Of a stretch of DNA of 64,000 nucleotides, positions 22,488 through 30,615 are shown piece after piece. The notes below the pieces were generated by a model. That model had not been told where the DNA came from, did no database searches, and worked only from the letters and a program-made list of their open reading frames with translations. The DNA lies in NCBI RefSeq assembly GCF_022809315.2, contig NZ_JAKZJU020000001.1, positions 1-64,000 on the forward strand. The letters run 5' to 3'. Position numbers and translations under genes: made by a program. Each line of letters opens with the position of its first letter. Position 1 is the stretch's first letter. The stretch comes from Mesosutterella faecium. GTDB lineage: Bacteria > Pseudomonadota > Gammaproteobacteria > Burkholderiales > Burkholderiaceae_F.

Positions 22488-23258
22488 TCAGGCGAACCGA
22501 ACCCGGTTGTCCGCATAGGCCGATTCATTGGCCGCTTTTTTTAACAATTCAGACAGAATGGCCACGTTCCCCGAACTGGCCAAAATGGCTTGGTATTTAA
22601 ACGCTTCGTCTCGGTTCCCGGAATCATCGATAATTCCGTCAACACATATCCGGCCATGATTGCGGATGCCAGCTGCCTTTAACGCAAAGCCAGCGCACTC
22701 GTTTTGATTGGGGTACATTGCGTCAACAACGCGGTTATTGCCAACAGCGAGATCAAAATAAAAATCTTTGCCCCCCAGTCCTTTGATCCTGGGCTTCAGA
22801 GAAATCTTTTCTTCCGGAAGAATTTTGTTGTAGCAGTGCATGACTGTTGAAACGAAGTTCTCCCTGGATTTCGGCTCTCTCAAGTTTTCACGAGCCCACG
22901 AATCCAGATCAAGAACGGCTTTCAGGTATTTGGCGAACACGGAATAAACTGGCGTGGAGTCCTTTGCGATGATCTCCATCTCGCCGTCTGGCAGAAGAGT
23001 GACGCCTCTTTTCAGTAGAAAATTTTTCAAAGAATTTCTTTTTTTCCCGTTCCTGAAGTCCATCCCGGCCGCCAGCATGGAATGAACGGTCATGCCCTCG
23101 TCGAAGAAACGAATAAGCCCTTTGGGGAACTCCCCGAAAATATAGAAGGCATCTTCATTGACAAAGCGGAAGGGGGTTTCAATCTCATAAGCTGGCGTGC
23201 CGTCAACCGTAGGGACGGCATAGGAATCGAAGCCCAATGTTTTGAGTTCCAGAGACAT
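22488..23258 (-). CDS. DUF1828/DUF1829-domain protein
   Basis: A 256-residue protein from the ATG at 23258 (a GTG at 23264 overlapping the preceding stop is possible). The N-terminal half matches the DUF1828 pattern ('AYEIETPFRFVNEDAFYIFG', 'GLIRFFDEGMTVHSMLAAGM', 'LKRGVTLLPDGEMEI'); the C-terminal half has the DUF1829 character ('RIKGLGGKDFYFDLAVGNN', 'AGFALKAAGIRN'). Function unknown; such proteins are frequent in mobile elements. It is coupled to the upstream gene by near-overlap and forms a two-gene unit with it. Confidence 0.7.
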   Translation of the reverse strand: MSLELKTLGFDSYAVPTVDGTPAYEIETPFRFVNEDAFYIFGEFPKGLIRFFDEGMTVHSMLAAGMDFRNGKKRNSLKNFLLKRGVTLLPDGEMEIIAKDSTPVYSVFAKYLKAVLDLDSWARENLREPKSRENFVSTVMHCYNKILPEEKISLKPRIKGLGGKDFYFDLAVGNNRVVDAMYPNQNECAGFALKAAGIRNHGRICVDGIIDDSGNRDEAFKYQAILASSGNVAILSELLKKAANESAYADNRVRFA

Positions 23259-23260
23259 TT

Positions 23261-23806
23261 TCACACCAGCTTGAAATCATTCGGATCAATATCGTCAATT
23301 GGTTTGTCTAGTTCCATGTTAGACATTTTCAGGAAGAAATCCAGTTGTTCTTTGGGATTACCAAGAGCTTTCGCTTTATCTTTGTCAAACCTCTCTCTTT
23401 TCTTTCCTCTGTGGAAATGCGGCCACCTTTCAGTGTTTTCGCTGTTTGGCTCGAGAGGAGAAACTACGTCCACGTCAACAACCCGCTCATTTATTCCTGT
23501 ATCCGGATCTTTTCGCCACAGAGTCATCGTCGAGCGAGAAATCTTGACCTTCTTCAGCCTGTCCGTCTGAACGATCCGGACAGACAGTTCCTTCATTGTC
23601 GGCCCATCCTTCCTCTTGACAGGCATATACATGGATCGCTCCGAAGGAATGTCTGAAGCTTTTTGCCTGCTTCGCCTTCCCTTTTTCTCTACCTCCTGGG
23701 CCTCGTAGATCCATTCCTGAACCATTCCGACCTTAGGGACGCCTATAACCTCATCGGCTATTGAATCGGAAACGCCATTGCCATTGCCCTTAATAGCCAT
23801 GATCAT
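23261..23806 (-). CDS. Unknown partner of the DUF1828/DUF1829 protein
   Basis: A 181-residue, hydrophilic, Lys/Arg/Asp-rich protein ('EVEKKGRRSRQKASDIPSER', 'GKKRERFDKDKAKALGNPKE'). A segment 'RIVQTDRLKKVKISRSTMTL' may be a nucleic-acid-binding or helix-turn-helix-like part. I do not recognise the family. Its start overlaps the integrase 3' end by 17 bases and its stop touches the DUF1828/1829 start, so int and the two genes form one minus-strand unit. Confidence 0.6.
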   Translation of the reverse strand: MIMAIKGNGNGVSDSIADEVIGVPKVGMVQEWIYEAQEVEKKGRRSRQKASDIPSERSMYMPVKRKDGPTMKELSVRIVQTDRLKKVKISRSTMTLWRKDPDTGINERVVDVDVVSPLEPNSENTERWPHFHRGKKRERFDKDKAKALGNPKEQLDFFLKMSNMELDKPIDDIDPNDFKLV

Positions 23807-24851
23807 CAGCCCCCGACAGTTTCTCGGCGATTTCTTCAGCAGTAGGCCGATAGTATTTCATCAGCATCTTCAGGTCTCGGTGACCCGTGATGCGGGCGAG
23901 GTCGAGAACGGAGATCTTTTGCGCTGCTCTTGTGCAGAACGTTGCCCGGCCGTCGTGAAAGCGCAGCGCTTCTTTGATGACGTGCCCTGCAGAATCTCTA
24001 ACCTCGCCCAGGCCGGCTTTGTTCCGGATCTTGTTCCAGAGAGCTTCCCTCGTGGATATAGCCAGCCCGAAGATCCGAGGCTCTACATCAGCCTGCTCTA
24101 CAAGCTTGAAAATTTCCATCGCCTTGGCCGACAAAGGTATGTTTCTCGGCTGCTGGGTCTTAGTGACATCTGTCGGGATGCGCAGCACTTTGCCCGAAAT
24201 CCACGAGCGTTCGATCGCAACGATTTCCCCGGCTCTCATCCCGGTTTCGCAGGACAGGCAGAAGGCCGCGACCACCATCTGGGTCTGATTTTTGGGAGTG
24301 TGTTTTCTGTCCCATCCGGCGATGAAACAGAGCCTGTCGATTTCCTCGTCCGTAGCCACCCTCTCCCGATGTGGCTCAGGAACAGGCCACTTAAATCCGT
24401 CCAGCGGATAAGAACTGATGTAGCCTCTCCTCATCGCCCAGTGAAGCACGGCACTGAGAACGTTCATGTCCCGCGACAGCGTCCCTCTGGTCAATCTCCT
24501 GCCGGTGCGGGGCGAGATGGTATTGAGGCGACGGGAAACGAATTCGTCGAAGTCTTTAACCGAAAGGGATCCGGCGGATAGTGCGGCTATGGGGTCGTTT
24601 TCATAGAAGCGAAGCCTGCGGTCCTCGAAAACGCAGCCTCTTTTCTTCGGAGTTTCCTTCTGCCGGTATTCCTCCATGATCTCGCCGAATGTCATGTCGG
24701 CGTGTATTTTCCCGGTTCTGATGCTTTCTTCGGTCTGGACCGCCCAGGCCATCGCATCGCGGCGATTAGTGAATGTTGCCGACTTGCGGACGCCGTGGAG
24801 GACTATTTCAGCCCGCCACTTGCCGCTGGGTATTTTTCTGAAGGATGCCAT
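23790..24851 (-). CDS. int: Tyrosine integrase
   Basis: A 353-residue phage-type integrase: N-terminal arm-binding domain ('FRKIPSGKWRAEIVLHGVRK'), a SAM-like core-binding domain (about residues 50-165), and the catalytic domain with Arg in 'CETGMRAGEI', Lys in 'DVTKTQQPRNI', H-x-x-R in 'RFHDGRATF', a second His in 'ITGHRDLKMLMKYYRP', and the nucleophile Tyr in that same 'KYYRP' string. It sits 117 bases from tRNA-Leu, reading away from it, the usual layout for tRNA-targeting elements. The 117-base gap has repeated TGCGTA motifs (24861-24892) that could be arm-type sites. Confidence 0.92.
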   Translation of the reverse strand: MASFRKIPSGKWRAEIVLHGVRKSATFTNRRDAMAWAVQTEESIRTGKIHADMTFGEIMEEYRQKETPKKRGCVFEDRRLRFYENDPIAALSAGSLSVKDFDEFVSRRLNTISPRTGRRLTRGTLSRDMNVLSAVLHWAMRRGYISSYPLDGFKWPVPEPHRERVATDEEIDRLCFIAGWDRKHTPKNQTQMVVAAFCLSCETGMRAGEIVAIERSWISGKVLRIPTDVTKTQQPRNIPLSAKAMEIFKLVEQADVEPRIFGLAISTREALWNKIRNKAGLGEVRDSAGHVIKEALRFHDGRATFCTRAAQKISVLDLARITGHRDLKMLMKYYRPTAEEIAEKLSGADDHGY

Positions 24852-24907
24852 CTGATGCCCGTGCGTAAACGCATGCGTAATCTGTGCGTAGAAATAATCA
24901 GAAAACG

Positions 24908-24924
24908 CCAGTTATAGTAACTGG
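24908..24924. promoter_or_regulatory. Perfect inverted repeat between int and tRNA-Leu
   Basis: CCAGTTA and TAACTGG separated by TAG. Probable binding site for integrase, an excisionase or a repressor of int; the exact protein is not known. Confidence 0.45.
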
Positions 24925-24968
24925 GGGTACCAGAAAAATCAAACAAAATCAACGAGAGTAGAAAAAAG

Positions 24969-25056
24969 TGGTGCGGGAAGTCGGACTTGAACCGACACGC
25001 CCTCAACGGGCACGGAGACCTAAACCCCGGGCGTCTACCAATTTCGCCATTCCCGC
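24969..25056 (-). tRNA. tRNA-Leu (UAG anticodon), with encoded CCA
   Basis: Read from 25056 to 24969: acceptor stem GCGGGAA pairs with TTCCCGC, the D-arm contains the usual AATTGGTAGA, the anticodon loop is TTTAGGT (anticodon TAG), a long variable arm follows as expected for leucine, then GTCGG-TTCAAGT-CCGAC and CCA. The 3' end faces the integrase, consistent with integration into its 3' part. Confidence 0.95.
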
Positions 25057-25090
25057 GCGCAGACCGCCCATTGTACTCAATCTTCAATGG

Positions 25091-25124
25091 AAAGGGAGCG
25101 CAGGCGGAGCGCCCCGCTCCCTTT
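25091..25124. terminator. Bidirectional terminator between the UreE-like gene and tRNA-Leu
   Basis: Perfect 10-bp stem AAAGGGAGCG/CGCTCCCTTT with T-tracts on both strands; probably ends the UreE-like gene on the minus strand. Confidence 0.75.
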
Positions 25125-25137
25125 TATCGACGAAAAA

Positions 25138-25986
25138 TCAGGCTTTTTCGCCGGAATGGCCGCAGCAGCCTTTCTCGTCATGGTGGTGTCCGCCGCAGCA
25201 GCACCCGCCCTCTTCGCCCTCGCCGTGGTGATGGTGGCCGCAGCCGCACTCCCCGTCCTCGTCGTGGTGGTGCCCGCCGCAGCAGCACTCGCCCTCGTCG
25301 CCGTCGTGGTGATGATGGTGGCCGCAGCCGCACTCCCCGTCCTCGTCGTGATGGTGCCCGCCACAGCAGCACTCACCCTCGTCGCCGTCGTGGTGGTGAT
25401 GGTGGCCGCAGCCGCACTCCCCGTCCTCGTCGTGATGGTGTCCGCCGCAGCAGCATTCGTCCTCATCGCCGTCGTGGTGGTGATGGTGGCCGCAGCCGCA
25501 CTCCTCGTCCTCGTCGTGGTGGTGCCCGCAGCAGCAGCCGTCATGGTGATGATGGCCGCAGCAGGGGATGACCGGCGTGAAGGGCTCGGTCACCTCGGCG
25601 CAGGCCAGCCCGATCTGCTTGAGGGCGGCGCCGAGCGCCTCATCGGCCGCGACTCCGAAGCCGTCCTCGGTCTGCATCACGCGAAAGCCTCTCATCATGA
25701 GGGCGGCCGCGGCCTGCTCGAGCATCGTGGGGTCGCCCGTCACGTGATAAACCGCTTCCGGTGCCGCGTCGACCGCGTACATCGCGCCTTTTTCGTCCAT
25801 GAAGATGTCGCCCACTTCGAGCACGCGCATGTCCGGGGCCTTCACTTCGTAGGATTCGCCTGCGGCTTCGAACGCCGCGGGAAGATCGAGGCGCTGCGAG
25901 AACGTGAGCGGGATCTTTTTCATGCGGGCGAGAAGCACGGGGGCGGGCGCAGAGCCCGGCGGGAGGAGACGGTTCAGAGTAATCAT
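25138..25986 (-). CDS. UreE-like protein with very His/Cys-rich repeat tail
   Basis: A 282-residue protein. Residues 1-140 follow the UreE layout: an N-terminal beta domain ('KKIPLTFSQRLDLPAAFEAA', 'VLEVGDIFMDEKGAM') and a ferredoxin-like second domain ending 'EVTEPFTPVIP'. The usual UreE 'YHLGNRH' segment is replaced by 'VYHVTGDPTML'. Residues 141-282 are tandem 28-residue units (start at 151, 178, 206, 234, 262) of the type CCCGGHHHDEDGECGCGHHHHH; I count 39 His and 27 Cys. It should bind many nickel, zinc or copper ions and may serve as metal store or delivery chaperone. No urease or hydrogenase gene is in the window. Confidence 0.75.
   Translation of the reverse strand: MITLNRLLPPGSAPAPVLLARMKKIPLTFSQRLDLPAAFEAAGESYEVKAPDMRVLEVGDIFMDEKGAMYAVDAAPEAVYHVTGDPTMLEQAAAALMMRGFRVMQTEDGFGVAADEALGAALKQIGLACAEVTEPFTPVIPCCGHHHHDGCCCGHHHDEDEECGCGHHHHHDGDEDECCCGGHHHDEDGECGCGHHHHHDGDEGECCCGGHHHDEDGECGCGHHHHHDGDEGECCCGGHHHDEDGECGCGHHHHGEGEEGGCCCGGHHHDEKGCCGHSGEKA
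25156..25566 (-). repeat. 84-bp tandem repeats encoding the His/Cys tail
   Basis: Five units (the first and last divergent or partial) encode the 28-residue His/Cys/Asp/Glu unit. They produce several long overlapping frames on both strands, which are not genes. Copy number may vary between strains. Confidence 0.85.
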
Positions 25987-26042
25987 TTCAGAATCCGAAG
26001 TGAGCAGAAGGAAAAATAACGCAGTCTTCTAATCTTAAAGGC

Positions 26043-27425
26043 TTACGACATGCCCTGCACGGCGCTGATCGCCTCCGAGAGCTGCTCGACGGCCGTCACC
26101 TCGAGCCCCTCGATCGGAGCGCGGGGGCGGTTGGCCCTCGGGATGATGGCGCGCGAAAACCCGAGCTTGGCCGCCTCGCGCAGCCTGTCCTGGCCGCGCG
26201 GAGCCGGGCGGATCTCGCCGGCGAGCCCCACCTCGCCGAAGACGACGAGCCCGCGCGGCAGGGGCTTGTTGCGGATGGAGGAGAGAATCGCAAGCAGAAC
26301 CGCCAGATCGGCCGCGGACTCGGAGACCTTCATGCCCCCGACCGCGTTGATGAAGACGTCCTGGTCAAAGCAGCTCAGGCCCGCATGCCGGTGCAGCACC
26401 GCAAGCAGCATCGACAGGCGCTGGCCGTCGAGCCCCACGGAAAGGCGCCGCGGCGCGGGCGAATGCGTTTCATCCACAAGTGCCTGCACCTCGACCAGCA
26501 GCGGCCTCGTGCCCTCCTGAGTGACGAGCACCACGGAGCCCGGCACGTTGTCGCGGTGCTCGGAGAGGAAAATCGCGGAAGGGTTGGAGACGCCCCTGAG
26601 CCCCTTGTCGGTCATGCCGAAGACGCCCAGCTCGTTCACCGCTCCGAAGCGGTTCTTGAAGGCCCGGATCATGCGGAAGTTCGAATGGGTGTCGCCCTCG
26701 AAGTAAAGGACGGTGTCCACGATGTGCTCAAGGATGCGGGGGCCGGCGAGCGACCCTTCCTTGGTGACGTGCCCGACGAAAAAGAGGGTGGTGCCCGAGG
26801 TCTTCGCAAGCCTGGTGAGCCGCGCGGCGCATTCGCGCACCTGGGCGACCGAGCCGGGGGCGGACTCGAGCTCGTCGGAAAAAATCGTCTGGATGGAGTC
26901 GATCACCACGAAGTCCGGCTTTTCCGCGACGATGACCCGCTCGATGGTTTCAAGCTCAATTTCGCTCATGAGCCTGATGCCCTCGGGCGGCAGCTCGAGG
27001 CGCTGGGCGCGCATGGCCACCTGCCCCGCGCTCTCCTCGCCCGAGACGTAAAGGGTCTTCAGCCCCTGGGCGACAAGCTTCGCGGTCACCTGCAGCAGCA
27101 GCGTCGACTTGCCGATCCCAGGGTCCCCGCCAATCAGGGTGACGGCGCCCTGCACTAGCCCGCCGCCGAGCACGCGGTCGAACTCGCGCAGCCCGGTGGG
27201 AATCCTCGGCAGGTTCTCTGCCTTCACGTCGGCGAGGTTTTTCACCTCCGTCGCCTCGATGATGGAGCGGCTCTTGTGGCGGGCCGAGCCGAACCTCGCC
27301 CCCGAGCCCTGCTCCACCTTGTATTCGGACAGCGTATTCCAGGCCTTGCAGGACGGGCACTGCCCCATCCATTTCGGGAAGCTCTCCCCGCACTGGCTGC
27401 AGACGTAGACGGTCTTGGTTTTCAA
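26043..27425 (-). CDS. radA: DNA repair protein RadA (Sms)
   Basis: A 460-residue protein of usual length. It starts with the zinc finger (YVCSQCGESFPKW...CPSC), followed by the Walker A 'GGDPGIGKST', the RadA-specific 'KNRFG' motif, and a C-terminal Lon-protease-like domain that lacks protease function. RadA is a DnaB-type helicase aiding branch migration in homologous recombination. It is 56 bases upstream (in transcription) of the UreE-like gene, without visible functional link. Confidence 0.95.
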   Translation of the reverse strand: MKTKTVYVCSQCGESFPKWMGQCPSCKAWNTLSEYKVEQGSGARFGSARHKSRSIIEATEVKNLADVKAENLPRIPTGLREFDRVLGGGLVQGAVTLIGGDPGIGKSTLLLQVTAKLVAQGLKTLYVSGEESAGQVAMRAQRLELPPEGIRLMSEIELETIERVIVAEKPDFVVIDSIQTIFSDELESAPGSVAQVRECAARLTRLAKTSGTTLFFVGHVTKEGSLAGPRILEHIVDTVLYFEGDTHSNFRMIRAFKNRFGAVNELGVFGMTDKGLRGVSNPSAIFLSEHRDNVPGSVVLVTQEGTRPLLVEVQALVDETHSPAPRRLSVGLDGQRLSMLLAVLHRHAGLSCFDQDVFINAVGGMKVSESAADLAVLLAILSSIRNKPLPRGLVVFGEVGLAGEIRPAPRGQDRLREAAKLGFSRAIIPRANRPRAPIEGLEVTAVEQLSEAISAVQGMS

Positions 27426-27509
27426 AGGCGCTCCTTGCTTGGTTTGCCGCGCCCTCGCAGCGCGGGCAGCCTATTGTGCACCCGCGGCGGCTCCCGCGCG
27501 TGCCTTCTT

Positions 27510-27755
27510 TTAAAAGGAAAATGCGCCCTGGGGCGAGCCCTCGACGCCGAAAAACCGAGCGTATTCCTCCCCGGTAAGAGCCGCGGCGCGTCTGCGGCCC
27601 CTCTTGGCCGCAGGACGCGGCTTGCCCGCAGCGCGCGGCTTGGCCGCCCTCTGCGGCCCGAAGAGCCCCTCGTCGGGCTCGGCCGTGAAGTCGGAGGCCA
27701 TCAGGCGGAAGAATTCCCTTTCCAGTCTCTGTTTCTCTCTGGCTTTCATGATCAT
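27510..27755 (-). CDS. Small basic hypothetical protein
   Basis: An 81-residue protein (ATG at 27755, with AAGGAG six bases upstream, or the second ATG at 27749). It has a charged N-terminal helix ('EKQRLEREFFRLMASDF'), an Ala/Lys/Pro/Arg-rich low-complexity middle and a short conserved-looking end ('TGEEYARFFGVEGSPQGAFS'). No family recognised. It lies upstream of radA with a gap of 84 bases and could be co-transcribed. Confidence 0.6.
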   Translation of the reverse strand: MIMKAREKQRLEREFFRLMASDFTAEPDEGLFGPQRAAKPRAAGKPRPAAKRGRRRAAALTGEEYARFFGVEGSPQGAFSF

Positions 27756-27828
27756 GCTCCTTTCTGCTGTTCAGGAACATCATCTCCCAGACCGGAGCGA
27801 ACAACCGCAGATTAAATCTCTAATATAT

Positions 27829-27856
27829 AAAAACTTATACAAAACAATAAGTTTTT
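27829..27856. promoter_or_regulatory. Perfect AT-rich inverted repeat
   Basis: AAAAACTTAT and ATAAGTTTTT separated by eight bases, directly next to the alr terminator and about 75 bases upstream of the small basic gene. It can act as operator for that gene or as an additional terminator hairpin. Confidence 0.4.
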
Positions 27857-27860
27857 AAAA

Positions 27861-27888
27861 AAGGGACGGAGTAGAAAATCCGTCCCTT
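27861..27888 (-). terminator. Terminator of alr
   Basis: Perfect 10-bp stem AAGGGACGGA/TCCGTCCCTT with an eight-base loop; on the minus strand it is followed by a T-run (the A-run at 27857-27862 of the + strand). Confidence 0.85.
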
Positions 27889-27912
27889 CATTCCTTCAGG
27901 AAAAAGCTGCCG

Positions 27913-28995
27913 TCAGCCGACCGTGCGCACCGGCACCCGCGGCATCACCGAGCAGATGAGCTCATAGCCGATCGTGCCCGCGCAGGCCGCCACCTTGTTC
28001 ACCGGGTTGTGTTTGCCCCAGAGCTCCACCCAGTCGCCCTCGCCCGCCTCGGGGATGTCCGTGAGGTCGATTTCCATCATGTCCATCGAGACGGCGCCGG
28101 TGGTCGGGGCAATGCGGCCCGCCACATAAACCGGAGAGCCGTTGGGCATTGCGCGCGGATAGCCGTCGGCGTAGCCGCAGGCGATGACGCCGATCCTTGA
28201 GGGCCTGCGGGCGATCCACTTGGAGCCGTAGCCCACGGCCTCGCCGGGCTCGAGGTGCTGGATGGCGATCAGCTTCGCGCGCAGGGTCTGAGCCGGGATG
28301 ATGCCGAGATCTTCGCTCGTGAGTGTGCTGTCGGGGCTCACGCCGTAGAGGGCGATGCCGGCCCGCACCGCGTCGCCCTTCACTTCCGGGTGGAAAAGAA
28401 TGCCGGTGGTCGCCGCGAGGCACACGCCCTTTTCCGTCCTGGCCAGGTCGCCCAGGCGCTGCATCTGCCTCGCCACGGTCGCGGGGCCGTCGGCCGTGTA
28501 CGAGCGCTCGCCGTTCGCGAAATGCGTCACGATGCCCTTGTATTCCACGCAGGGGATCTTCTGCAGGCGCTCTTTCATCGCGGGAATCTCAGCGGGTCTG
28601 AAGCCCAGGCGGTTCATGCCGGTGTTCACCTTGAGGTGGCAGGCGATGTGGCGGATGTGCGACTGCTCGAGCAGCTCGATCAGGCGCAGGTCGCGCACCA
28701 CGACCTCCGCGTCCGCCTTTTCGAGGACCGGGAGGTCCTCCGCGTCGAAGAAGCCCTCGATCATGAGGATGCGCTTCTTCCAGCCGAGCTCGCGCGCCTT
28801 CACCGCGTCCTCGATGTCGAGGATGGCGATCCCGTCGGCATCCTCGAAGGCCTTGAGGCAGTTGGCAAGGCCGTGGCCGTAGCCGTTGGCCTTGCAGACG
28901 GCCCAAAGCGTGCGGCCGGCGGCCGCCTCCCGCATCTTCGCCTCATTGTGGCGCAGCGCGTTCATATCAATCACGAGCTCAATTGGACGGGGCAT
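27913..28995 (-). CDS. alr: Alanine racemase
   Basis: The ATG at 28995 (MPRPIELVID, with AAGGAACTGAA upstream) gives 360 residues; a longer frame to 29061 is not needed. The PLP lysine is in 'WAVCKANGYGHG', and the second active-site tyrosine region is 'ACGYADGYPR'. It interconverts L- and D-alanine for peptidoglycan. It is divergent from lplT, and the 207-base region between them probably holds both promoters; a GGCAGGAG/CTCCTGCC hairpin at 29087-29110 lies in it. Confidence 0.93.
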   Translation of the reverse strand: MPRPIELVIDMNALRHNEAKMREAAAGRTLWAVCKANGYGHGLANCLKAFEDADGIAILDIEDAVKARELGWKKRILMIEGFFDAEDLPVLEKADAEVVVRDLRLIELLEQSHIRHIACHLKVNTGMNRLGFRPAEIPAMKERLQKIPCVEYKGIVTHFANGERSYTADGPATVARQMQRLGDLARTEKGVCLAATTGILFHPEVKGDAVRAGIALYGVSPDSTLTSEDLGIIPAQTLRAKLIAIQHLEPGEAVGYGSKWIARRPSRIGVIACGYADGYPRAMPNGSPVYVAGRIAPTTGAVSMDMMEIDLTDIPEAGEGDWVELWGKHNPVNKVAACAGTIGYELICSVMPRVPVRTVG

Positions 28996-29268
28996 TTCAG
29001 TTCCTTTTTTGTAACAGCGCGGCGGCCTTCCCTCGCGCCGCCCGCGCTTTCTCCGCACCACTCTACCACCACGGCCTCCGGGCAGGGGCAGGAGACCAGC
29101 CCCTCCTGCCGATGCCCGCGCCGCGGCATCCCCGCAGTTACACCTGTTACTTAAATTCGTTTATTTCTTTATTTCAAACGTCCCGAGGCTTTACAATTTT
29201 CCAGAAAATTCTCGCGGCCCCACGCCGGCGGGTGCTTATAAAAAAAGAGACTCCTGAGAGGAAAAGAA

Positions 29269-30585
29269 TTGAATCGCGGCTTTTACACGATTATGGCGGC
29301 GCAGTTTTTTTCAAGCCTGGCCGACAACGCCCTGCTTATCGCCGCCATCGCTCTTCTGACCGAAATATCCGCCCCGGACTGGATGACGCCCCTGCTGAGG
29401 CTGTGCTTCACCATCAGCTATATCGTCTTTGCGGCCTATGTCGGCATTTTCGCCGACTCCATGCCGAAGGGGCGGGTGATGTTCCTCACCAACAACGTAA
29501 AGATGCTGGGCTGCCTGCTCATGCTTTTCGGCGGCCACCCGCTGCTCGCCTACGCGATCGTGGGCCTGGGGGCGGCTGCGTACTCGCCCGCGAAGTACGG
29601 CATCCTCACTGAAATGCTGCCGCCCTCGAAGCTCGTCGTGGCCAACGGCTGGATCGAAGGCCTCACGGTGATCGCCATCATCCTGGGCGTGGTGCTGGGC
29701 GGCGCGCTCATCCTACCCTCGGTCACCGGGCCGCTCGCGGCGCTGCCCGCGCTGCGGGCGATCGGGATCGACACGACGGCGCGCGCCGCGATCTTCATCA
29801 TCTTCTTCATCTTCGGCCTGTCCGCGCTCATCAACCTGTTCATTCCTGACACCGGGGCGCGCTATCCGAAGAGCTCCTTCGAGCCGGTGAAGACCTTCTG
29901 CGGCTTCATGCGCTCCTGCCTCGTGCTCTGGAAGGACAAGCTCGGGCAGACCTCGCTTTGCGTGACCTCGATGTTCTGGGGCGCGGGGGCGGTCCTGCAG
30001 TTCCTCGTGCTCGCCTGGGCGGACACCAATTTCGGCCTGTCGCTGTCGCAGGCCACCGTGCTGCAGGCGACCGTTTCAATCGGCATCGCGATCGGCGCGA
30101 TGAGCGCCGCGCGCTTCATCCCCATCAAGAAATCCCTGTCCGTGCTGCCCATGGGCGTGGTGATGGGCGTGATCGTGATCCTCGCGGCCTTCTTCAAGCG
30201 CAGCATGCTGCCCTATGACATTTCTCTGCCCGGCGGCATCACGATCGGCGCCTCCATCATCGTGGCGGGCCTCATCATGATCGTCGTGGGGGCGCTCGCC
30301 GGCTTCTTCGTGGTCCCGATGAACGCGCTGCTGCAAAACCGCGGCTACGTCCTCATGAGCGCCGGGCGCTCGATCGCGGTCCAGAACTTCAACGAGAACA
30401 GCTCCATGCTGATCATGCTGGGCGTCTACTCGCTCATGATCAAAGGCGGGCTTTCGACCAGCTCCATCATGGCAATCTTCGGCGCTTTCGTCGCGCTCGG
30501 CATGGTGCTCGTGATCCGCACCCACCGGCAGAACGCCCTGATGCATGACCTCTCCGGGCAGATCGGAGAGGAAAAGAAGTTCTGA
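29269..30585 (+). CDS. lplT: Lysophospholipid transporter LplT (major facilitator family)
   Basis: A 438-residue transporter with about 12 membrane helices, beginning at a TTG (29269) after GAGAGGAAAAG; the N-terminus 'MNRGFYTIMAAQFFSSLADN' matches LplT closely, so the TTG start is well supported. LplT flips lysophospholipids across the inner membrane for re-acylation. In E. coli it is next to aas; here it stands alone, so re-acylation must be encoded elsewhere. Confidence 0.88.
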   Translation: MNRGFYTIMAAQFFSSLADNALLIAAIALLTEISAPDWMTPLLRLCFTISYIVFAAYVGIFADSMPKGRVMFLTNNVKMLGCLLMLFGGHPLLAYAIVGLGAAAYSPAKYGILTEMLPPSKLVVANGWIEGLTVIAIILGVVLGGALILPSVTGPLAALPALRAIGIDTTARAAIFIIFFIFGLSALINLFIPDTGARYPKSSFEPVKTFCGFMRSCLVLWKDKLGQTSLCVTSMFWGAGAVLQFLVLAWADTNFGLSLSQATVLQATVSIGIAIGAMSAARFIPIKKSLSVLPMGVVMGVIVILAAFFKRSMLPYDISLPGGITIGASIIVAGLIMIVVGALAGFFVVPMNALLQNRGYVLMSAGRSIAVQNFNENSSMLIMLGVYSLMIKGGLSTSSIMAIFGAFVALGMVLVIRTHRQNALMHDLSGQIGEEKKF

Positions 30586-30615
30586 AAAAACCGCCGCCCC
30601 CGGCGAGCTCCCTTT

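Noticed and set aside
25156..25566. Tandem repeats considered as a CRISPR array
   Set aside because: The units are contiguous 84-bp coding repeats without spacers, and no cas genes are present.
25087..26019. Plus-strand frames across the His/Cys repeat region, with hydrophobic Val/Ala-rich translations
   Set aside because: They are reverse-strand readings of the 84-bp tandem repeats; the minus-strand UreE-like protein explains the region.
27956..28906. Several Arg/Gly-rich frames overlapping alr on both strands
   Set aside because: High-GC shadows of the alanine racemase gene; no motifs or ribosome sites.
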